Positions 30,336 to 38,617 of a DNA stretch of 55,616 nucleotides are shown one piece after another. The translations under genes and the position numbers were made by a program. Position 1 is the stretch's first letter, and the number at the start of each line of letters is the position of its first letter. The DNA lies in IMG/VR virus record IMGVR_UViG_3300045242_000161, positions 1-55,616 of that record; one strand, given 5' to 3'. This DNA is from a virus. The notes under the pieces are model-generated. The model searched no databases. It was not told the origin of the DNA and saw only the letters and a list, made by a program, of their open reading frames with translations.

Positions 30336-30532
30336 CGGCCACTCCTACCGGGCGCTTTTGTTGCCTCTCGGCATCGCGCCGCCCACTCGACGTTGGTTGC
30401 CGCCTTCTCCGAGTCGGGCGGCACCTTCGCCAGATGGTAGTTGGCATAGCGCGTGAACTGCTCGGCGGCAGCGACCAACGCAACGCGCATCTGAATTGCC
30501 CAGGCTTCCCGGTAATCGTCGAAGTATGTCAT
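30332..30532 (-). CDS. Small hypothetical protein upstream of membrane peptides
   Basis: 66 residues, beginning TYFDDYREAWAIQMRVALVA, followed by a helical region (FTRYANYHLAKVPPDSEKAA, TNVEWAARCREATK) and a basic end APGRSGR. It is coupled by ATGA to the next membrane peptide gene. Soluble; no family recognised. Confidence 0.5.
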   Translation of the reverse strand: MTYFDDYREAWAIQMRVALVAAAEQFTRYANYHLAKVPPDSEKAATNVEWAARCREATKAPGRSGR

Positions 30533-30556
30533 CAGCCACTCCTGCAGATGAGGGGT

Positions 30557-31879
30557 TCACAGATTAACTTCAACTATGACTACGCCGGGTTCTAGGTCGA
30601 ACATGACCTGGATGACGTTGTGCACGGTGTTGATCGGCTTTGAACTGTTGAGTGGGTCATAGATGTTGACGATACTTTTCCGTGTATCGAATGTGAGCGT
30701 TACTGTGACGGAGTCACCCTGATTGAGCTCTTCAGCCGCATACCAAATTGGGACAAGGAACCGTCCTCCATCGGCCGCCTGATACACGTCGTAGTCCATG
30801 GCCTCGGTCAGACCCGTCATTTCTACGTCCAGCTTACCCGGTTCAAAGCCATACCGATCACCCCTATCGGAACAGATATCGCACATGTTGCGGATCGCTT
30901 CAGCCACCGGCCGCGGATCATTGGCGAACCCTTGCGGAAACAAACCGCATTTGTAGACGGTGCCATAGTCGAACAAGGCGTACCACCACAGACCCTGCGT
31001 GCCATTCTGGCAGCAGCGCAACCAGGTGCACAGAGTGTAGTAGGCATCGCGCTCGCCCGACCAACCGTCCTGGTCCGGCTTGAACCCGCGGCTGTTGTAC
31101 AAGGTCGGATGGAACTCGGTCAAGTGGATCGGTTTGTTTGCATATGCGGTCCATAAACCGCCGATGTATTCATTGACTGAATAACCTGTATTCGGCACGT
31201 CGGGACTCGCGGGCGGATAGTAGTGGCCATTGCCGAAGCTGAACAGAGCATTCAACGCGGCCAGGTTCTCCGGCGTCTCGCAGTAGCCCGTGATCCAGCC
31301 TTCAGGGTGCGGTGTGCCGGCTACGATACTGGGACCCATGATACCTTCGTCTTCACCGTCGAGGATGGCATTCTGTATAGCGAGGGTAACGGCAAACGGA
31401 ACCTCGCCACTGCCGAAGTCGGTATTGGGCTCATTGAGCCCTTCAACGTAGTGGTGGGGCAGTTGAAGCATCGTAGGGACGTCGGCGGAACTGGCATTGG
31501 CGGCAGGGCAGACGGTGAACTTCGTATCAGGGAACGCTCCGAGGATCCTGACGAACCATTGTTTCTGCATGTCGTAGCGACTCGCGTAGTGATATTCACG
31601 GATCGGTAAGGTGAACCCGCTATCACCAACCAAGTAACGCAGTGAGGCTATCACGGAGTCCGGTGAGTAGTTGGCAGGCCAACTGCCCCAGGTGTTATTC
31701 TCATCAAGACTGGAGAAGGTGTTGATGCCAAAGCGCTCAATCAGGTCAACTACGCGCTTGGCCTGGACACCTTCAAGGGGTTCAGGCGGTGTTGGCCCTG
31801 GGATACCAACCTCCTCCTCGAGCGCCGATACGCGTGCCTCTAACGCGTCGAACTCCTGACGGGTCACCGTGTCAGACAT
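30557..31879 (-). CDS. Clan GH-A-like glycoside hydrolase with N-terminal coiled coil
   Basis: 440 residues. Residues 1-24 form a short coiled coil (TRQEFDALEARVSALEEEV), followed by a linker GIPGPTPPEP. A TIM-barrel-like region contains YVEGLNEPN (E150 as acid/base in the NEP motif) and PIHLTEFHP (E255 as nucleophile), the two glutamates of clan GH-A enzymes. The C-terminal 90 residues are a beta domain (DSVTVTLTFDTRKSIVNIYD). The coiled coil and linker resemble virion attachment parts, but the gene lies in the early - strand arm, not the tail operon. It might degrade host exopolysaccharide or act in lysis. No signal peptide. Confidence 0.7.
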   Translation of the reverse strand: MSDTVTRQEFDALEARVSALEEEVGIPGPTPPEPLEGVQAKRVVDLIERFGINTFSSLDENNTWGSWPANYSPDSVIASLRYLVGDSGFTLPIREYHYASRYDMQKQWFVRILGAFPDTKFTVCPAANASSADVPTMLQLPHHYVEGLNEPNTDFGSGEVPFAVTLAIQNAILDGEDEGIMGPSIVAGTPHPEGWITGYCETPENLAALNALFSFGNGHYYPPASPDVPNTGYSVNEYIGGLWTAYANKPIHLTEFHPTLYNSRGFKPDQDGWSGERDAYYTLCTWLRCCQNGTQGLWWYALFDYGTVYKCGLFPQGFANDPRPVAEAIRNMCDICSDRGDRYGFEPGKLDVEMTGLTEAMDYDVYQAADGGRFLVPIWYAAEELNQGDSVTVTLTFDTRKSIVNIYDPLNSSKPINTVHNVIQVMFDLEPGVVIVEVNL

Positions 31880-31891
31880 GGTGTGCCTCCT

Positions 31892-32524
31892 TCATGTATT
31901 CCAGTATCTGTCTACAAAGGTTCGCGCGGCGGCGATATGGTAGTAATTTTCGGTGCCTTTATTGGACCATAGGATACGACCTCGCCACTCACCGGCATCT
32001 ACTTTGACCGTAAACTCTTCTCCAATCTCACGCCTCCAGGGTTGGGCCTCCAGGACCAGTGACATATCGGTTTTGATGAAGGCTTCGTCCTGCGTGCGAC
32101 CACGTTGGAACCGCCTCGCGATGGCATGGATGCTGATCTGGCATATCGGCCGCGGGTAGAAACGGAATGAAGCCCGACCGAAGCTGTACTCAAAACCGGT
32201 GAGTGCGATGCTCTCCTCAAACTCCGCCTTATTCTCCCAGTGCTCAATCCGCATCTTCGAAGAGGTCATGCGGTAGTCCAATAGGCACAGGTTCTTCTTC
32301 GATCTGTCGATTATCAAAGGGGCGAGGCGAAACTCATTTGGCAATAACTCCACCATCGCGTGGAACTCATCCAACTGCTGCGGCTTGAAACAGGAGTGCC
32401 GCTGTTTCACCCAGCGCGCGGCGGTTTGTTCGATCTTATCGACGCCTAAGCAATATTTTTCATCCTCACGGTCAACACAGCGGATCAATTCACGTGCCTT
32501 TCCCATGTACTCGGCCGGTATCAT
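31892..32524 (-). CDS. Hypothetical protein with conserved IHAIARRFQRG segment
   Basis: 210 residues. Helical N-terminus (ARELIRCVDREDEKYCLGVD), a mixed middle (APLIIDRSKKNLCLLDYRMT), then ICQISIHAIARRFQRGRTQD and a beta-rich end (EEFTVKVDAGEWRGRILWSN) finishing ARTFVDRYWNT. First gene behind the 32550-32578 promoter and 12 bp upstream of the glycosidase. Not recognised. Confidence 0.55.
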   Translation of the reverse strand: MIPAEYMGKARELIRCVDREDEKYCLGVDKIEQTAARWVKQRHSCFKPQQLDEFHAMVELLPNEFRLAPLIIDRSKKNLCLLDYRMTSSKMRIEHWENKAEFEESIALTGFEYSFGRASFRFYPRPICQISIHAIARRFQRGRTQDEAFIKTDMSLVLEAQPWRREIGEEFTVKVDAGEWRGRILWSNKGTENYYHIAAARTFVDRYWNT

Positions 32525-32549
32525 CTCCTGCTCCTACATATGAGCAGAT

Positions 32550-32578
32550 AGTATAGACCCAGTCTACAGGAAACGCAA
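32550..32578 (-). promoter_or_regulatory. TTGCGT-N17-TATACT promoter
   Basis: -35 TTGCGT (32578-32573), 17 bp, -10 TATACT (32555-32550). It appears to serve the 210-residue gene, glycosidase, small membrane genes and folE as one unit. Confidence 0.78.
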
Positions 32579-32583
32579 GAGGT

Positions 32584-33249
32584 TTAATCGTCAAAGATCA
32601 TTCCGCCCGTCTTATAAGAGGCAGGTGTGAGGCGGGCCACAGGATCCTTCGCCCATCTTAGGATGTCGGGAATGACGTTTGGCAGTTCCAGGTAAGTACA
32701 CCAGGCTTCTAGGCGCTCGAATTTGCGAATCACGTCCGCCACCGCTTCTTGCGTTGGTGCGTGGATCGTGCACATGCCTCCCTTACCGCCAGCGGGTTTA
32801 CGCATCTGGCTGAGACGGCCGAACAGTTGTCCACCAATCTCCCAATGCCCCCGGACGTGCTTGACCGTTATCATCGGAAAGTCACAAGATAGGGTGTGAA
32901 CATCATGGATGTTACAGCGGCCGTCTTCGACCCGAAGATAGCGGCACGCTAATTGACCTTGGCGGTCGGCTTGGAGGTCCGAGAAGAATTCGACTTCTTT
33001 CCCGTTGAAGGTTTCAACGCGTGATGGAATGTCTGGGGGTCGCGGTTCACTGGGGATCCAGTCCATGGTAAATGGACGGCAACACGCACCGCAGTGTGAA
33101 GGGCACTTGTAATCGCGGAACACGGACGGGCTCACGCGTAGCGGTTGTAAGGGGTAGTCGATCCCTTTGAATGTGAAATCCTCCGCCGCCACTGCGTGCA
33201 AGTATTTGGCGACCTTATCAAGCGAATCCATCAGGGTATGGTAGGGCAT
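32584..33249 (-). CDS. YkgJ-family cysteine-cluster protein
   Basis: 221 residues. The eight-cysteine pattern CPSHCGACCRPF, CRYLRVEDGRCNIHDVHTLSC plus FPM fits the YkgJ/CxxCxxCC family, which binds zinc or an iron-sulphur cluster. Another cysteine pair (GMCTIH; AWCTYL) follows. These proteins have been proposed to act in radical or metal chemistry, but their reaction is not established. Close to FolE/Que genes but on its own promoter. Length is in the family's upper range. Confidence 0.75.
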   Translation of the reverse strand: MPYHTLMDSLDKVAKYLHAVAAEDFTFKGIDYPLQPLRVSPSVFRDYKCPSHCGACCRPFTMDWIPSEPRPPDIPSRVETFNGKEVEFFSDLQADRQGQLACRYLRVEDGRCNIHDVHTLSCDFPMITVKHVRGHWEIGGQLFGRLSQMRKPAGGKGGMCTIHAPTQEAVADVIRKFERLEAWCTYLELPNVIPDILRWAKDPVARLTPASYKTGGMIFDD

Positions 33250-33255
33250 CGCTAC

Positions 33256-33284
33256 TACCTAGCATGGCTAGTGCTTCGTCGCAA
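33256..33284 (-). promoter_or_regulatory. TTGCGA-N17-TAGGTA promoter
   Basis: -35 TTGCGA (33284-33279), 17 bp, -10 TAGGTA (33261-33256), only 7 bp before the ATG of the YkgJ-type gene at 33249. The predicted transcription start is at about the ATG, so the mRNA may be leaderless. The promoter overlaps the end of the upstream gene. Confidence 0.65.
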
Positions 33285-33501
33285 GCCTCTCTTTGTCGAA
33301 TTCTCCGGCTACGACAGCACGGACCGTGGCGACAAGTATCCGTGCACCCAACTCCCGGATCCGACGATTGAGTCCGGGAGTAGATAGGATGACTCCTGTA
33401 GATACACCCAAGGCCCGCATCGACATGTCAACAGACTTACCATCGCACAGTTTCACGATGGCAGTTACAAGTTTCTTGAGCTCTTCTTCTTCGTCGATCA
33501 T
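33268..33501 (-). CDS. Small hypothetical protein
   Basis: 77 residues. EEEELKKLVTAIVKLCDGKS then RALGVSTGVILSTPGLNRRI and a helical VRAVVAGEFDKERL. Its ATG overlaps the stop of the upstream gene by 4 bp, so it belongs to the ParB-led unit. Fully helical by inspection. Not recognised. Confidence 0.5.
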   Translation of the reverse strand: MIDEEEELKKLVTAIVKLCDGKSVDMSMRALGVSTGVILSTPGLNRRIRELGARILVATVRAVVAGEFDKERLATKH

Positions 33502-33968
33502 GGAATGTCCTCATCTGTAATGAGAGGTATCCCCAAATTGGTAAGGAGTTCTCCTAATTGATTTGCCCCATTTAGGACGGATTCTCCTTGGCTACGTCGT
33601 TGGGCTTGGTATACACGAGCTAATACACCTCCGCAGTAATCCACCATGCAGTATCCGGCAGTTGAATCTCTTCCATGTCTTCTTGATCCAAGATACTCTT
33701 CAGTGTGGACAAGAATATCGCGAGACACATCTACAGTTGTTCGTCCGCGTCTCCTTGTTCGTTTGAAAATGTTGGTAGTAACAGGAGTGCAGAAAGATTT
33801 GGGAGACAGATGTTCTTCTATGATTTCAATCGCCTTATTCCATGGAGGTGAGAATCTCTCATATCCAAGGTCTCTTTCTACATCAGAGATTCTTACAATT
33901 CTACGGACATTGAGATCTTCTTTGATAACGTCACAGAACTCTCGTAAGCGAGCTGTATCAGGACTCAT
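33498..33968 (-). CDS. Hypothetical protein coupled to ParB-like gene
   Basis: 156 residues, starting at the ATG at 33968 inside the last codons of the ParB-like gene; the longer frame to 34133 overlaps that gene heavily. It starts SPDTARLREFCDVIKEDLNV, then RFSPPWNKAIEIIEEHLSPK and a basic KRTRRRGRTTVD stretch, ending in a helix ESVLNGANQLGELLTNLG. The basic patch suggests nucleic-acid contact. No family recognised. Confidence 0.6.
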   Translation of the reverse strand: MSPDTARLREFCDVIKEDLNVRRIVRISDVERDLGYERFSPPWNKAIEIIEEHLSPKSFCTPVTTNIFKRTRRRGRTTVDVSRDILVHTEEYLGSRRHGRDSTAGYCMVDYCGGVLARVYQAQRRSQGESVLNGANQLGELLTNLGIPLITDEDIP

Positions 33969-35070
33969 TGGTAATCTGTTGAAGTAAATTTCGAGATCCT
34001 GGATTGTCGGATGAGGAACGTTGAATATGGCGGATCTGCCAGTCGTGGTAGGTCCGTGAGAATCTGTCACGGAGATTGGCTGCACGATGTGCAACGTTGT
34101 TAATCTCCTGGTGGATCTTGTGGAGTCGCTCATTTACTGTTTCACCTTCTAGTGTTGGTAGGAGTTCTTCCATCGCTTGGAGTTCTGTAGCAACTAAGTC
34201 ATATCGTAATGTCTCCTGTAACTTACTGATAATACGCCCTGTGTATTCAGTAAAGTTAACAAGACCGTCTCGATTATGGTAGTGTCGTGTTGCTCTTGTT
34301 GGTTCTTCTTCTTCCGGATCATCCTCAACTATCGGGGGATTACGCACAACACCGATAGACGGTTGCGGAGTAGGATGCGGTGGGTAAATAGGCTCAGGAA
34401 TGGCGACAGGCTCAGCTCGCTCTGCTGCTCTTTGTCGAGCGGCGGTTGTAGGACCGACTTCGTCGGGTCTTGGGGCGTTGAGTCGGACAATGGCTTGGTC
34501 TGCGTGATAGATCTTGGTGCATTCTCGGAAGATCTCAATACGATCAGGTTGTGCAGTTATGACTTCGTGGGCTTTGGCACATACTCGGGCCTGGTGGGTC
34601 ATGCCATTCGATGTAATATCAATCCATCCTAAGAATTCAGCTACATTTCTTTGGGCAGTTCGATTGTGTCCACCAGATCCGTTTGCCTGCGAATTCGCAG
34701 GCAAACCTTGTCTTGCCAGATGTTTTTCGGCAGCGATCCATACTTCCAAATACCGGAAGAAATGGGCGTCATAGTCGTTATCGTTTTCGTTCTTCATGAA
34801 TTGTAACATTTTTACATCGTCTATGTCTCTAACGATGATTGGAATTTCCGCTAAACCGGCACGTCTCCCTGCTTCAATACGATGGTGTCCAAATGCGATT
34901 TGGAACTTACCGCCTTGCGGTCGGGCTAATACGCCTTCCCAAAAACCAACTTCATTGATTGATGCCACGAGGCGTGCGACCTTATCTTCTCCAAGAGGAA
35001 AGGTCACCAAATCGCGGTGAGGGTTTGGCAGTAGTAAGTCGATTGGGATGTTTCGAAGCTCAGCCATCAT
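33958..35070 (-). CDS. ParB/Spo0J-like nuclease-domain protein
   Basis: 370 residues. Residues 1-95 are a ParB N-terminal domain: NIPIDLLLPNPHRD, LVASINEVGFWEGVLARP, FQIAFGHHRIEAGRRAGLAE (the G-x-x-R box II binding CTP/nucleotide). A helical region with MTHQARVCAKAH may act as the DNA-binding part. A proline-rich linker (PEPIYPPHPTPQPS) and a helical C-terminus follow. Phage ParB-like proteins act in partition, transcription control or as nucleases; none can be chosen here. No partner ParA is visible. Confidence 0.8.
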   Translation of the reverse strand: MMAELRNIPIDLLLPNPHRDLVTFPLGEDKVARLVASINEVGFWEGVLARPQGGKFQIAFGHHRIEAGRRAGLAEIPIIVRDIDDVKMLQFMKNENDNDYDAHFFRYLEVWIAAEKHLARQGLPANSQANGSGGHNRTAQRNVAEFLGWIDITSNGMTHQARVCAKAHEVITAQPDRIEIFRECTKIYHADQAIVRLNAPRPDEVGPTTAARQRAAERAEPVAIPEPIYPPHPTPQPSIGVVRNPPIVEDDPEEEEPTRATRHYHNRDGLVNFTEYTGRIISKLQETLRYDLVATELQAMEELLPTLEGETVNERLHKIHQEINNVAHRAANLRDRFSRTYHDWQIRHIQRSSSDNPGSRNLLQQITNES

Positions 35071-35345
35071 GTAATCTTCTTCGGGTGTATTGTGTAGGCG
35101 GTCAGCGGTCGGTTTGGCTCACCATCCGGGCGTAAGGGCAGCGCCTTTGACTGGGTCTTCCAGGTCTTCATGACGGCTGTCAGCGATGGGAACTTCATCG
35201 CGTGCTCTACGTTCGCGGTTGTTGTGGCGTATCCACGCCCTGCGAAAGCCTCTGCACTGAAGGTCTCGAGGTAGATGTGGTTCGTGTCGTTGAAGAAGTC
35301 CTCTTGGTCGTACACGATGACCATGACCCAGGTTTCAGTCATCAT
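35067..35345 (-). CDS. Small hypothetical protein
   Basis: 92 residues, TETWVMVIVYDQEDFFNDTN then FSAEAFAGRGYATTTANVEH and FPSLTAVMKTWKTQSKALPL. Small alpha/beta protein; overlaps the upstream 58-residue gene by 11 bp and the ParB-like gene by 4 bp. Not recognised. Confidence 0.55.
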   Translation of the reverse strand: MMTETWVMVIVYDQEDFFNDTNHIYLETFSAEAFAGRGYATTTANVEHAMKFPSLTAVMKTWKTQSKALPLRPDGEPNRPLTAYTIHPKKIT

Positions 35346-35511
35346 CCTTTTCCATCACTAGGTGGGTATACATAGGGAGCATGTCGCATATATGTATTAT
35401 GGCCTGTTCCAATTCGGGTGTATTCTCGTCTTCGTCCATTGCCTGGTCTTCAAGCGAATGGCAGATATCGTGTATCTTCGCGGCAAGCGCGTTTTGGGAT
35501 CTTTTGTTCAT
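35335..35511 (-). CDS. Small acidic helical protein
   Basis: 58 residues from the ATG at 35511: NKRSQNALAAKIHDICHSLE, then DEDENTPELEQAIIHICDML, ending VMEKDDD. Acidic and helical. Within the short-gene row at the head of the ParB unit. Found by reading the gap. Not recognised. Confidence 0.5.
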   Translation of the reverse strand: MNKRSQNALAAKIHDICHSLEDQAMDEDENTPELEQAIIHICDMLPMYTHLVMEKDDD

Positions 35512-35519
35512 GGTTCCGG

Positions 35520-35693
35520 TCAGGTCCTCAGTTGGCTGTTAAGAAGGGCGCATTGGATGTTGGCGTCTGACTCTGTCAGATCTCGCACAACAACATCCGT
35601 ATGCTTTGGCGATTGGCATAGCTTCACGATGTAGTAACTGCCCGTGTCATATTCATATACGCGGTATTCAAGGATTGTGTGTAGGTGCAGCAT
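35520..35693 (-). CDS. Small hypothetical protein, first gene of the ParB unit
   Basis: 57 residues from the ATG at 35693 with GGAGG 5 bases upstream. LHLHTILEYRVYEYDTGSYY, IVKLCQSPKHTDVVVRDLTE: a small beta-alpha protein. Transcribed from the - strand promoter at 35922-35950 through a leader of about 220 nt that contains a perfect hairpin. Confidence 0.55.
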   Translation of the reverse strand: MLHLHTILEYRVYEYDTGSYYIVKLCQSPKHTDVVVRDLTESDANIQCALLNSQLRT

Positions 35694-35733
35694 ACTGCCT
35701 CCAGGTCATGGTAAAGAAAGTGCAATTTCAATC

Positions 35734-35762
35734 TTGCGTGCTGGTGGAGTGCACGCTAGGAT
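35734..35762 (+). promoter_or_regulatory. TTGCGT-N17-TAGGAT promoter toward the primase-helicase
   Basis: -35 TTGCGT (35734-35739), 17 bp, -10 TAGGAT (35757-35762) on the + strand. It faces the - strand promoter at 35922-35950, so the two transcripts overlap for about 150 bp. Its leader of about 200 nt contains the hairpin at 35843-35875. Confidence 0.72.
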
Positions 35763-35842
35763 TGTGATCCACCCACGAGGGTTCCAGTTGGCCGGATTCT
35801 GGGGACAAGATAACTCGCCACCAATAGCCGGCCCCTGAAAGT

Positions 35843-35875
35843 AGGGTCGGCGGCATTGGGGTGACCGCCGACCCT
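35843..35875. repeat. Perfect 11-bp inverted repeat between facing promoters
   Basis: AGGGTCGGCGG (35843-35853) and CCGCCGACCCT (35865-35875), loop of 11 nt. It is transcribed from both sides. No T-tract on either strand; a protein-binding site or a bidirectional pause/attenuator is possible. Confidence 0.6.
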
Positions 35876-35921
35876 AAGGTTTAAGACGGGGTGGCAGGCT
35901 GTATTCAGCTTCTGCAGTGCC

Positions 35922-35950
35922 CTTATAGACCCGTTCTTTGAAAAACGCAA
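35922..35950 (-). promoter_or_regulatory. TTGCGT-N17-TATAAG promoter of the ParB unit
   Basis: -35 TTGCGT (35950-35945), 17 bp, -10 TATAAG (35927-35922). Its start would be at about 35915, within the leader of the opposing primase transcript. Confidence 0.75.
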
Positions 35951-35967
35951 GCCCAGGGGTGGAGATA

Positions 35968-38244
35968 ATGTCAGATACTTTTAGCTCTTTCATCGACTCC
36001 CGGACTCATTCCACAGTATTGGCGGCGGCGTTAGATTATGCGAGCAAAGGATATCCCGTTTTTGCGTGCAAGGCGGATAAAACGCCGAATGTCCCCAACG
36101 GTTTCATGGATGCGTCCACCGATCCTGAGACCATTCAAAAGATGTTCACCAAACGTGGCTCTATTATGTTGGCTGTACCTACAGGAGAGGTCAGCGGTTT
36201 TGATGTTATCGACATAGATCCACGCAATCAAGGTGACCAGTGGCCAGGATTGGCGCAGTTACCACCAACACATCAGCACGGGACACCATCGGGTGGCTCA
36301 CATTATATCCTCAAACATTTCACAGGTATGCGGTTATCCCGCGGGTACACCAAAGATGGCATTCCCTATGGTATCGCAGATGGTGTTGATGTTCGGGCTG
36401 ATGGTGGCTACGTATGCGTCCCACCGTCTCCTGGATACTCGGTAGCAGTTAATATTGATCCTGAGCTCTGGGCAGAATGGCCTGCCTGGCTGATACCTCT
36501 AGGGTTACGAGGGCGTGCTGGTTTAGATGGTATCCACCGCCGGGTTGTCTCCAATGGCACCCAACCGCTGTCGTTGGATCAAGCCAAGAAGAAGATTGAT
36601 AAGTTATTGGAGACCGTCCCCAACTTCCCAGAAGGGGGCAAACACCATGAGCTGTTGAAGCTTGGGCTGTTGATGGGAGGCATCGCCTGCTGGACGAATT
36701 GGACGCCCGAATTCCTATGGGACTGGGTCAAACCGCAGTTACCCACAACCGTTCGGAATTACGACAATGCTCGCAAGACCTTTATCTGGGGGTTTTCAAA
36801 AGGTGAGGCAGCACCTATTCATGCGGATTCGGCGTATGTTCCATCATCCACGAGGGTGGGTTTATTAGGACGACGGCAGTGGACGCCACCTGTTGCTCAG
36901 ACGTCTGGGCAGTTGGCGGACATGCCCTCCTTGAATTCACCTGATGATGTTATCACTTGGATGAATACGCGTTACGCAGTTGTTAATCACCATGGTAGAA
37001 TATTAGTAGTGCAGGAGGTGTATGATCTCGAGTTATCGCGAACACGGACAGAATATCTAGAATTCGAGAGCCTGCGCAAGATGCACATGGACCTGACGGT
37101 TATGGCGAATAATCGTTCTATTGGAGCCGCGGATTATTGGCTGGCGAATCCTAACCGGCGGTTTTATAGCAGTGTTGTATTCAACCCGAAAGATGATCAA
37201 CAGGATCCGCTTGCATACAACCTTTGGCGTGGTTGGGCGGTTACTCCAAAAGGCGGTCCTGAGAAGTGTAAGAAATTTCGAGACCATATTAAGAACGTAT
37301 TGTGTGACCAAAATCCAAAGACGTATACCTATCTGATGAAGTGGCTCGCTAGGATGGTCCAAAAGCCATGGCTCCAGGCGGAGGTGGCAGTTGTTATCAA
37401 GTCTAGCGAAGGGGCAGGGAAAGGGACGTTGACGAATGCACTATTACGTATTTTAGGGCGGCATGGTTTTATGACAGCCCAGAGTCGCCATGTGGTAGGG
37501 GATTTCACCGGGCAGTTGCACGATTGTATTCTGTTGGTGGCAGAAGAGGCATTCTTCGCTGGAGATAGAGTCAACAGATCAACACTGAAGGCGATGATCA
37601 CAGAACCTTACCTGTCGATTGAGCCAAAGGGGCTGCCAGCCTTTCAGTCGCGGAATTATCTGCACATCATGATGAATTCTAATGAGGAATGGGTTGTTCC
37701 CGCCTCACTTGAAGCAAGGCGGTTTTTTGTATTGCGGGCGTCGGATAGTATGAAGGGAAATAGGCAGTATTTCACAGAGCTCTATGAGGAGTTGGAGAAT
37801 GGCGGTTTAGAGGCGTTCCTTGAAGTTTTGTTGAATATTGATATAGGCGATTTCGATATACGCGAATTTCCAAAGACGGAGGAGTTGAGGAATCAACAGG
37901 CGCAGTCCCTGTCTGGTCCAGATGCCTGGTGGTTTGCAGTTTTAGAAAGAGGCAAGATTCTTCCTGATGACTTGGGTTGGCCGTTAGAGACTGAAAGAGG
38001 GAATGGTGAGTATTTTGTGTCGAATGAGACCTTATTGCGGTCGTACTCATTTTGGACGCAGGAGAGGCGGAATAGACAACCACCATTAGGAAAGAGGAAT
38101 TTGGGTGTTTTCATGAACCGGATGGGGTTTGAAGTTTCCAATATAGGCAGTGATGGAACACGGGTGTATGGTCGAAATGTTGAGTCATGGGAGGAGGCGA
38201 AAGAGAAATGGACGGTCAGAACCAGGATTGAGGTGGAAGACTAG
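35968..38244 (+). CDS. Primase-polymerase (PrimPol) fused to SF3-type helicase
   Basis: 758 residues from the ATG at 35968 (GGTGGAG upstream), not the TTG at 35938. Residues about 15-190 form a bifunctional primase/polymerase domain: GFDVIDIDPRNQG (metal Asp pair), HGTPSGGSHYI, DGVDVRADGGYVCVPPS. Residues about 440-620 are a helicase ATPase: IKSSEGAGKGTL (Walker A), CILLVAEEAF (Walker B), and LHIMMNSNEEWVVP (motif C-type Asn), resembling DUF5906-type SF3 helicases. It should start DNA synthesis and unwind at the origin. The iteron array directly downstream supports that. Confidence 0.88.
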   Translation: MSDTFSSFIDSRTHSTVLAAALDYASKGYPVFACKADKTPNVPNGFMDASTDPETIQKMFTKRGSIMLAVPTGEVSGFDVIDIDPRNQGDQWPGLAQLPPTHQHGTPSGGSHYILKHFTGMRLSRGYTKDGIPYGIADGVDVRADGGYVCVPPSPGYSVAVNIDPELWAEWPAWLIPLGLRGRAGLDGIHRRVVSNGTQPLSLDQAKKKIDKLLETVPNFPEGGKHHELLKLGLLMGGIACWTNWTPEFLWDWVKPQLPTTVRNYDNARKTFIWGFSKGEAAPIHADSAYVPSSTRVGLLGRRQWTPPVAQTSGQLADMPSLNSPDDVITWMNTRYAVVNHHGRILVVQEVYDLELSRTRTEYLEFESLRKMHMDLTVMANNRSIGAADYWLANPNRRFYSSVVFNPKDDQQDPLAYNLWRGWAVTPKGGPEKCKKFRDHIKNVLCDQNPKTYTYLMKWLARMVQKPWLQAEVAVVIKSSEGAGKGTLTNALLRILGRHGFMTAQSRHVVGDFTGQLHDCILLVAEEAFFAGDRVNRSTLKAMITEPYLSIEPKGLPAFQSRNYLHIMMNSNEEWVVPASLEARRFFVLRASDSMKGNRQYFTELYEELENGGLEAFLEVLLNIDIGDFDIREFPKTEELRNQQAQSLSGPDAWWFAVLERGKILPDDLGWPLETERGNGEYFVSNETLLRSYSFWTQERRNRQPPLGKRNLGVFMNRMGFEVSNIGSDGTRVYGRNVESWEEAKEKWTVRTRIEVED

Positions 38245-38513
38245 TTCTCAGCCTCTCAGTCAGTTCTCAGCACAGTTCTCCGCAGGTTATCTTATTGATT
38301 ATCTTTATTGTTTTATAAGAAGCTGAGAACTATAAGAATAAAAGCTATGTTGCACAACAGTATGCGAATCTTGTTCGTCGTCGTCGCTCAAAAAATATTT
38401 CGCGAGCTCGGCGCTGCAACCCAAACAGTTCTCAGCGTTCTCAGTTCTGCATGTAACACCATGAAAACATTGATAAAAACTCGCTGAGATAGTTCTCAGC
38501 GGCAAACTTCTCC
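38243..38513. other. AT-rich iteron array, candidate replication origin
   Basis: Consensus AGTTCTCAGC occurs exactly at 38243-38252, 38262-38271, 38427-38436 and 38491-38500. There is an inverted copy at 38322-38331 and variants at 38274-38283, 38437-38444, 38443-38450, 38483-38490 and 38505-38513. The centre (38285-38320) is very AT-rich, like a DNA-unwinding element. No gene of its own is seen in this 370-bp gap. Position right after the primase-helicase fits an origin; a repressor-operator array is the alternative. Confidence 0.65.
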
Positions 38514-38527
38514 GCGCAAGAATATTA

Positions 38528-38576
38528 CCCAAAACAGCTGTTTTTGGGCTTGTGGTGTGCAGAATCAGGCTATATT
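38528..38576 (+). promoter_or_regulatory. Palindrome and candidate promoter upstream of terminase genes
   Basis: Near-perfect palindrome CCCAAAACAGCTGTTTTTGGG at 38528-38548. It abuts CTTGTG (38549-38554), followed at 16 bp by TATATT (38571-38576). It looks like an operator next to a late promoter, about 42 bp upstream of the small terminase start. Alternatively the palindrome could end the primase transcript. Confidence 0.5.
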
Positions 38577-38617
38577 ATGAAATTCGTGACATATTGCGTC
38601 TGTGCAAGGAATATCAC

